Shown here: piece after piece, positions 58,579 through 64,000 of the stretch
Position numbering within the stretch: position 1 is the stretch's first letter
Layout of the letters: each line of letters begins with the position of its first letter
Assembly: GCA_963784135.1 (NCBI GenBank)
Contig: CAWAQG010000019.1
Location: forward strand, 1-64,000
Length of the DNA: 64,000 nt
Direction: 5' to 3'
From: JADFXI01 sp963784135
Lineage (GTDB): Bacteria; Nitrospirota; Thermodesulfovibrionia; Thermodesulfovibrionales; Dissulfurispiraceae
Program-made: the position numbers and the translations under genes
The notes under the pieces: model-generated
Told to the model about the DNA's origin: nothing
Seen by the model: the letters and a program-made list of their open reading frames with translations, nothing else
The model's database searches: none

Positions 58579-59988
58579 ATGCGAAGAAAGGCAAAAATAA
58601 TCTGTACTGTCGGGCCTGCCTCAGTGGACAAAAGAATAATGAGCGGGCTTATAACGCGCGGCATGAATGTCGCACGCCTGAATTTCTCTCACAGCACCCA
58701 TGCCTTCCATGAGAGTGCTATAAAGACTATACGGGAGGAGGCTCGTAGGCTCAAAAAAACGGTGGCCATCATGCAGGACCTGCAGGGGATCAAGATTCGC
58801 GTGGGCTCCCTCAAGGGCGGCCAGGTGGAGCTCAAAAAGGGTCATACGATAACGGTAAGGCGGGGCGGTGGGGCCGGCGATGAAAACACCATCTATATAG
58901 GATACCCCCATTTGATAGACGCCTCCGAGGAGGGACATCGCATATTATTGAGCGACGGCCTGATAGAATTGAAGATAACCGAAAAGGGGACGGATTATCT
59001 AAGGGCGGTTGTGAATGCCGGGGGCATACTGAAGGAAAAAAAGGGCGTGAACCTGCCGGGACTCAAACCAGTCGATGTATCCTTCACTAAAAAAGACGAG
59101 GCGGACCTCCTTTTCGGCCTCAGGATGGGAGTAGATTACGTGGCACTTTCCTTCGTGCGCACCAAAAATGACGTGCTTGCTCTCAGGGATTTCCTCAAGA
59201 AGGAAGACGCGGAAGGGCTCCCGATCATAGCCAAGATAGAGACCCCGCAGGCGATAAAAAACCTGGATGAAATATTGCCCCTGGTGGAAGGCATCATGGT
59301 GGCACGGGGGGACCTGGGTGTGGAGATCCCGCCCGAGAACGTACCCATTGCGCAAAAATCCCTTATAGAAAAGGCGAACAGGGCCGGCAAGTTTGTAATA
59401 GTAGCCACAGAGATGTTGGAATCAATGACAGAGCGCCCGCGTCCCACAAGGGCGGAGGCAACAGATGTCTCCAATGCTATACTGGACGGGGCGGACGCGG
59501 TGATGCTCTCGCAGGAAACATCGGTCGGGAAATATCCTATAGAGGCCGTGGACATGATGGGGAGAATCATCGAGGAGACGGAGTTGTCGCTGCCGATCAG
59601 GAGCCGCTATCAGGAGAAAGGGACTTTTTCGGAGGCGGTTGCGCGCGCCGCCACGGAGGCGGCGCAGAGCGTGAAGGCTAAGTACATCATAGCTTTTACG
59701 CAATCCGGGTCTACCGCGCGGCTCATCTCCATGCTGCGCCCTGAAGTGGAGATAATCGCCTTCAGCCCCTCCGAGCACGTTGTGCGCCGGATGGCGCTCT
59801 ACTGGGGCATCCTACCGCGCAGAATACTAAAGCTCAAGAGCATGGACGGGCAATTTAAAGAGGTGGAGAAAAAGATGTTGTCAGAAAGGCTGGCCCAAAA
59901 AGGCGATATAATCGTCATCACTGCGGGCATCCCCAATATGCAAGGGACAACTCGCTTAATGAAACTGCACGTGATAGGAAAAGAATAA
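58579..59988 (+). CDS. pyk: Pyruvate kinase
   Basis: 469 residues and full length. KIICTVGPAS, RLNFSHSTH, IMQDLQGIKIRVG, IIAKIETPQAI, MVARGDLGVE and VATEMLESM are the signature motifs for PEP, metal and ADP binding. By family it makes ATP and pyruvate from PEP. No ribosome site is evident before the ATG. Confidence 0.95.
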   Translation: MRRKAKIICTVGPASVDKRIMSGLITRGMNVARLNFSHSTHAFHESAIKTIREEARRLKKTVAIMQDLQGIKIRVGSLKGGQVELKKGHTITVRRGGGAGDENTIYIGYPHLIDASEEGHRILLSDGLIELKITEKGTDYLRAVVNAGGILKEKKGVNLPGLKPVDVSFTKKDEADLLFGLRMGVDYVALSFVRTKNDVLALRDFLKKEDAEGLPIIAKIETPQAIKNLDEILPLVEGIMVARGDLGVEIPPENVPIAQKSLIEKANRAGKFVIVATEMLESMTERPRPTRAEATDVSNAILDGADAVMLSQETSVGKYPIEAVDMMGRIIEETELSLPIRSRYQEKGTFSEAVARAATEAAQSVKAKYIIAFTQSGSTARLISMLRPEVEIIAFSPSEHVVRRMALYWGILPRRILKLKSMDGQFKEVEKKMLSERLAQKGDIIVITAGIPNMQGTTRLMKLHVIGKE

Positions 59989-60825
59989 AATTCTTTATTT
60001 ACCCTCTGCGAACTTAGTCCGCTGGTCCGGCCACCTGCCTTGTGATGTTAGCCCTTGCTCAAGAATGGATCAAGCTACCACTGATAAGTACCAGCAATTC
60101 ACGCCGCAGCAAGCTCAGGCTTCGAGGTCGTAGTGATAGCTGGTCTCTGTCAATGTCCTCAAACGCTGGAATACGCAGCTATTGGCATATATGGTAATTT
60201 AAAGCATGAACAAATCAAAAAAAGATGAAATTACCAAGGCTGGCTGGCTCCGTTTTTATCCCGCCTCTGCCCACCAAATTCAAGAGAAAGATTCAGCTAA
60301 AAAATGGTTACTAAAAATTCTGAAAAGATTAAAGAAGGGCCATTGACTTACACCTGTCCTGCCTGCCTGCTACTATATTGCCATAATTAAATAATTTTTT
60401 GCAGGAAGCAAACCATGCGAAGGAAAGAAAATGTTGATATGGATAAGTCTGCCAGATCTAAAGCCTGTGGCTATTCCTTTCAGTATACCACTTCTCAAGT
60501 TTAACCACGCGGATTATCGGTGTTATCAGTATCAATCATTGAAAATGTCGGATAACGTCTCTTAAAGCTGGTATCGCTGACAGTTTCTTTCGACATTAAA
60601 CACAGAGGAAAATCTGACGCCAGTCCTCACTTAATGTAAGAGTTCATCCCGGGGCATGACAGATCTGTAAAGTTTCGGGGCGAAATACTCGGTCATGAAA
60701 AAACGATGCTGGTTTCGAGTACTGTGAGTATCCCGGCCAGAGGAATAATTTCAATTTATGCTTTAACCTGGAGAATACAACCGGTCCAACAAATGTTGTT
60801 GCTTCTTTCCCCTGAACAGAATACA
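59989..60825. other. Long gap with little coding signal
   Basis: About 840 bp. A 46-codon ORF (60206-60346, MNKSKKDEITKAGW) and a 44-codon ORF near 60430-60565 (MLIWISLPDLKPVAIPF) are open but lack ribosome sites; the latter may be a gene fragment. An AAAGAAT / ATTCTTT hairpin at about 59983-60000 could help end pyk transcription. Nothing else stands out. Confidence 0.4.
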
Positions 60826-61434
60826 ATGAGCTATATGAATATATTCGATCCATTTATTGTTACAATTATTCCGCTCATGGTCGCCATAGACGCTCCCGGG
60901 GTGCTGCCCTTCTATCTTGCAATGACCGAAGGCACCCTGCAAGCGGAGAAAAAGAGGATAGCACGGGAATCTGTCCTTACGGCGCTGCTGGTCACGCTGA
61001 TGTTTATTTTCCTTGGAAGGGCTGTATTTAAGATACTCGGCATTTTGGTGGAGGATTTTATGATCGCCGGCGGCATATTATTGATGGTTATTTCGATTTC
61101 AGACATGCTCACTACCGGTAACGGAAGAACAGTTGCTTCAACGGCATCAGGTCCGGCATCGGGTGTAGTTCCGCTGGGTACCCCCCTGCTGGCAGGTCCT
61201 GCCACCCTGACAACATGTCTTTTACTCGTGGGGAATTACGGATATGTTCCGGTTATTTTTTCGCTCGTTGTAAATCTCGGTCTGGCCTGGTTATTATTTG
61301 ACAAGGCTGATGTTGTTATAAGAAAAATCGGGGTCAATGGAGCTCGCGGCATTACGCGCCTGGCCTCACTCCTGCTTGCAGCGATAGCCGTGAAGATGAT
61401 ACGGATGGGAATCATCCGGCTTATACACGGTTAG
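60826..61434 (+). CDS. MarC-family membrane protein
   Basis: About 202 residues from ATG 60826 (60835 also possible). Six membrane segments and the family motifs FDPFIVTIIPLMVAIDAPG, GGILLMVISI and VVPLGTPLLAGPATLTT are clear. The role of MarC proteins is not settled. A longer upstream frame from 60706 lacks support. Confidence 0.82.
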   Translation: MSYMNIFDPFIVTIIPLMVAIDAPGVLPFYLAMTEGTLQAEKKRIARESVLTALLVTLMFIFLGRAVFKILGILVEDFMIAGGILLMVISISDMLTTGNGRTVASTASGPASGVVPLGTPLLAGPATLTTCLLLVGNYGYVPVIFSLVVNLGLAWLLFDKADVVIRKIGVNGARGITRLASLLLAAIAVKMIRMGIIRLIHG

Positions 61435-61449
61435 TTTTAAGAATAATTG

Positions 61450-61827
61450 CTATGAATGACTTTTTGCTGCTCTGCGGACTGATTTTTTCCTTGCCTTTTC
61501 GAGCTTCTCTATGAACAAGTCCCGTTCAAAGTAACCTATCTTTCTGAATATTTCATTGCCTTCAGAATCAAGCACAATTATTGTGGGGGTTGCCGCTACC
61601 CCGAACCTCATGAACTGATCTGAATCTATACCCGATTCATATTTAATGGGTATGAAATAGGTTTTAACATATTCCTGAACGCGCTCAGTGAGCAATGTGC
61701 ATTTCTTCATTCTAACGCATGGCTCGCAGGCGGGACTAAAAAAAGCGACAAGCACGAGTTTGTTTCCCTCTCTTGCCAGCTTCAAAGCGCTTCTTAGGCC
61801 CTTCTCCCAGACGATATCTTCCGCCAT
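61450..61827 (-). CDS. Thioredoxin-like protein
   Basis: 125 residues. VLVAFFSPACEPCVRMKKC has the CxxC active site (CEPC), with YESGIDSDQFMRFGVAATPT giving the cis-Pro loop. No signal peptide is seen, so it is probably cytoplasmic. It converges on MarC with a 15-bp gap. Confidence 0.85.
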   Translation of the reverse strand: MAEDIVWEKGLRSALKLAREGNKLVLVAFFSPACEPCVRMKKCTLLTERVQEYVKTYFIPIKYESGIDSDQFMRFGVAATPTIIVLDSEGNEIFRKIGYFERDLFIEKLEKARKKSVRRAAKSHS

Positions 61828-62154
61828 AAAATAATTTTACCTCCACGCATAGTAACCCTGCAATGCGTCCTTCCTTTTATATTGTAACTCTTCCTGAGGA
61901 TACAGCACTATTTTTTTCCAAATTGTGTCACTTTTCATCATGGCTATTTGATAATTTTTGTGATATAGTTTTCAATATGATTGATGATGCCGATGAAGAA
62001 TTCTGTACACCTGTCATTCCGGCTTGTCCGGAATCTTCTTTATGAAGGGAACAACCCGATTCCCGACAAGCGGGAATGACAAGAAGAAAGACTGTAGCTT
62101 TTATAGACCCCATGGCCTTGCCTTGGGGAGATTCATTGAGATCAGAGGTCATTG
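61828..62154. other. Gap with inverted repeat before the Rieske gene
   Basis: No ORF with coding character. It holds the promoters for the divergent thioredoxin-like and Rieske genes and the hairpin at 62011-62083. Confidence 0.5.
62011..62083. repeat. Inverted repeat (GTCATTCCGGCTTGT type)
   Basis: Arms CTGTCATTCCGGCTTGTC and its near complement GACAAGCGGGAATGACAAG face each other; each arm is itself palindromic (ATTCCG / CGGAAT). It looks like a dispersed intergenic repeat. Confidence 0.7.
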
Positions 62155-62565
62155 ATGAAGAGGAGAATTTTTTTAAGGTCTTTGCTTGCTGTGCTCGGAG
62201 CCGCGGCAGCAGGTTCTTTTATCTATCCATTATTGAGGTTTCTTGCCCCTCCCGGCGGCAAGTCCCTGGCACAACAGATAATCCTGAAGAAGACAGAGGT
62301 GCCTGTAGGTACAGCGAAGAGTATACTCTTTAACAATAAACCCTCATTCATTATCAACAGGCCCGGCAAGGGCTTTATAGCGCTTAGCAGGGTATGCACG
62401 CATCTTGGATGCCTGGTCGATTACGAAGGGAACAAGAACAGGCTTCTTTGTCCCTGTCATGCCGGCGTGTACGACCTTGAAGGAAACGTCGTATCCGGCC
62501 CGCCGCCTAAACCATTGCTCAAACTTCCCTTAAAGGTAGAGGGCGAAAATATTGTGATCGGGTGA
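62155..62565 (+). CDS. Rieske iron-sulfur protein
   Basis: 136 residues. A twin-arginine-like N-terminus (KRRIFLRSLLAVLGAAAAG) anchors it in the membrane. The 2Fe-2S motifs are CTHLGC and CPCHAG. By family it takes electrons from quinol in a cytochrome bc-type complex. Cytochrome b follows 4 bp later. Confidence 0.92.
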   Translation: MKRRIFLRSLLAVLGAAAAGSFIYPLLRFLAPPGGKSLAQQIILKKTEVPVGTAKSILFNNKPSFIINRPGKGFIALSRVCTHLGCLVDYEGNKNRLLCPCHAGVYDLEGNVVSGPPPKPLLKLPLKVEGENIVIG

Positions 62566-62569
62566 TGAA

Positions 62570-64000
62570 ATGTGGGCAGCAATAAAGGACTGGATTGATT
62601 TAAGGATAGGGATCAACGCCCTTATCAGGGAGCAATTGACGGAATACAGGGTCCCGAAGAATATAAACGTCTTTTATACCCTTGGGTTCGTGGCCCTCGC
62701 CGCATTTTTGATGCAGGTGGTCACAGGTTTTTTCCTTCTCATTTATTATGTCCCCAATTCTGAACAGGCGTTCAGGAGCGTTCAGGATATCATGAACAAG
62801 GTCCCTTACGGCTGGCTATTCAGGCAGATGCATATTGTCGGAAGCAACCTCATGGTGGTTGTGGTCTTTGCTCATATGCTTTCTGTGTTCTTTATGGGAA
62901 GCTACAAGAAACCGAGAGAGATGACATGGTTTGTCGGCATATGCATGCTGCTCCTCGTCATAGTCTCATGTCTAAGCGGTTATCTGCTGCCGTGGAGCCA
63001 GTTGAGTTATTGGGCGACGACCATTGCCACGACTATACCGACTGCATTCCCCTATGTCGGTGAAATCACGGCCAAACTTATGAAGGGCGGCGAAGCGGTC
63101 TCGGGAGCAACTCTAAACAGATTTTTTGCGATGCATGTTACCCTTCTCCCCCTTATTGTGTTGGGACTTGTCGGACTGCACTTGTTTTTAATCAGGAGAA
63201 TAGGGATATCTTCACCACCCTTCGGTCTTTCAGGGGCTGAGAGACCCTGGACTAAATACAGCCACGAAAATCACCCGGACGGGTATCCGTTCTTCCCTGA
63301 TTTTGTATTGAAGGAAACGGTCATGGTGATGGCTTATTGCGCAGTCATGTTCTTTATTATCGCTTTCATGCCGACGCTTTTTTTACCGGCAGACGCCAAT
63401 ACACCGGCTGATCCGCTTAATACCCCCGCCCATATTAAACCTGAATGGTACCTGCTGGCCGCATACCAGATGCTGAGACTCATTCCGAATAAGTTTCTCG
63501 GCATAAGCATGCAGATGGTCATTGTCTCTGCGCTTATACTGTGGCCCCTGCTCGATACAGGGGAGGAGAAAAACATACTGAAAAGACCCCGCCTGCTCAT
63601 AGGGTTTTTTGCTGCTGTAATCTTGTGGACGGTATTGACGATCTGGGGAAAATATTTCATGAGATACGTCCTTTCGTTGCTCACAATCCTCATCATCCCC
63701 CTGATCGCAACCGGCGGTTACGGGGATGGGCCCGGGAAAGAGGCGGCCGGCCCCGCCGTTGCGGGTAATCAGTCCCCCGGTGGTGTTTGCATCGACTGCC
63801 ACGACTCCGACATGATGAAGCCCTCGTTCAGGGATATCCCGAGGGAATGGAGAACAAGCTGGCATTACCGGAACAATGTGGCATGCAGTGATTGTCACGG
63901 CGGTGATCCGAAGGACGCGGCCATGGCGATGTCCGGCCAAAGAGGATTTGTGGGAGTGCCGGCGTATGCAGGCGTACCGGAGTTTTGCGGCAAGTGTCAT
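62570..64000 (+). CDS. Cytochrome b fused to multihaem c-type domain, C-terminus outside window
   Basis: 477 codons are in the window with no stop. The first 360 residues are cytochrome b/b6 with subunit-IV-like parts. His ligands lie in RQMHIVGSNLMVVVVFAHM and FAMHVTLLPLIVLGLVGLH; PEWYLLAAYQ is the Qo-site region. After a last helix (YVLSLLTILIIPLIATGG) the frame continues into CIDCH, CSDCH and CGKCH haem c sites. A b-c fusion beside a Rieske gene suggests a quinol-oxidising complex that carries its own electron outlet. Confidence 0.85.
   Translation, partial: MWAAIKDWIDLRIGINALIREQLTEYRVPKNINVFYTLGFVALAAFLMQVVTGFFLLIYYVPNSEQAFRSVQDIMNKVPYGWLFRQMHIVGSNLMVVVVFAHMLSVFFMGSYKKPREMTWFVGICMLLLVIVSCLSGYLLPWSQLSYWATTIATTIPTAFPYVGEITAKLMKGGEAVSGATLNRFFAMHVTLLPLIVLGLVGLHLFLIRRIGISSPPFGLSGAERPWTKYSHENHPDGYPFFPDFVLKETVMVMAYCAVMFFIIAFMPTLFLPADANTPADPLNTPAHIKPEWYLLAAYQMLRLIPNKFLGISMQMVIVSALILWPLLDTGEEKNILKRPRLLIGFFAAVILWTVLTIWGKYFMRYVLSLLTILIIPLIATGGYGDGPGKEAAGPAVAGNQSPGGVCIDCHDSDMMKPSFRDIPREWRTSWHYRNNVACSDCHGGDPKDAAMAMSGQRGFVGVPAYAGVPEFCGKCH

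Noticed and set aside
60706..60825. N-terminal extension of MarC
   Set aside because: The extra 40 residues are not like the family, which begins near MNIFDPF.

Overview
The window looks like a chromosomal contig of an anaerobic or microaerobic Gram-negative bacterium. A Nitrospirota / Thermodesulfovibrio-like or delta-proteobacterial origin is my guess. It rests on a Rieske protein followed by a cytochrome b fused to c-type haem motifs, DsrE and YeeE/YedE sulfur genes, B12-binding radical SAM enzymes and a fused acyl-CoA synthetase-ACP-acyltransferase; no rRNA or marker gene fixes the lineage. The left 40 kb is accessory DNA rich in defence and mobile genes. The right 24 kb is ordinary chromosome.

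Left accessory region (1-22.9 kb). A Type III-like restriction-modification operon runs leftward (res, a DUF4062/GHKL-like ATPase gene, mod; mod leaves the window). A small leftward two-ORF unit with a clear terminator follows. Next comes the most interesting locus: a tightly packed rightward operon (8051-17566) encoding a DEDD exonuclease-DUF429 fusion, a short PurZ-like adenylosuccinate synthetase homologue with Gly in place of the catalytic Asp, a membrane-anchored dCTP-deaminase-fold protein (frameshifted, catalytic Glu apparently lost), a deoxynucleoside kinase, a GNAT-PIN multidomain protein and an ASCH protein. The GNAT-PIN gene is split by a complete IS21-family element with a 6-bp target duplication; removing it in silico restores one 715-codon frame. 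This looks like an undescribed system that makes, senses or restricts unusual purine deoxynucleotides. It is followed by a membrane protein, an IS3 remnant, a 209-aa unknown, about 0.75 kb of strongly hairpin-forming non-coding DNA (candidate large structured RNA) and a ParM/ParR-like pair.

Integrated element (22969-39698). A 24-bp tRNA-3'-end repeat bounds a 16.7-kb element with a tyrosine recombinase at its left end and a matching 23-bp arm-type repeat inside each end. Its cargo is a defence/toxin-antitoxin island: AbiEi/AbiEii with a well-formed operator-promoter, a Nudix plus PLD-DEAD-DUF3427 helicase pair, an XRE-ImmA protein, a HigA-like regulator, a SWIM/SNF2 pair (SWIM frameshifted), HicAB, a truncated DUF104 antitoxin, DUF433/DUF5615, and an orphan AbiEi joined to an IS21 remnant.

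Right region (40-64 kb). After initiator tRNA-fMet come an inositol-phosphatase-like enzyme, the acyl-CoA synthetase/ACP/acyltransferase fusion, two small unknowns, a PHP-glycosyltransferase fusion, a radical SAM protein, a DUF3047 protein, DsrE-like proteins, a GT39-like membrane transferase, YeeE/YedE, an FAD oxidoreductase, a B12-binding radical SAM protein, YtxH, DUF1189 and DJ-1/PfpI genes, mostly overlapping or closely spaced. They suggest envelope lipid and polysaccharide work plus sulfur handling. Pyruvate kinase, MarC, a thioredoxin-like protein, the Rieske protein and cytochrome b-c close the window. Intergenic GGGTCAAG-type palindromes and eight 14-bp tandem repeats occur here.
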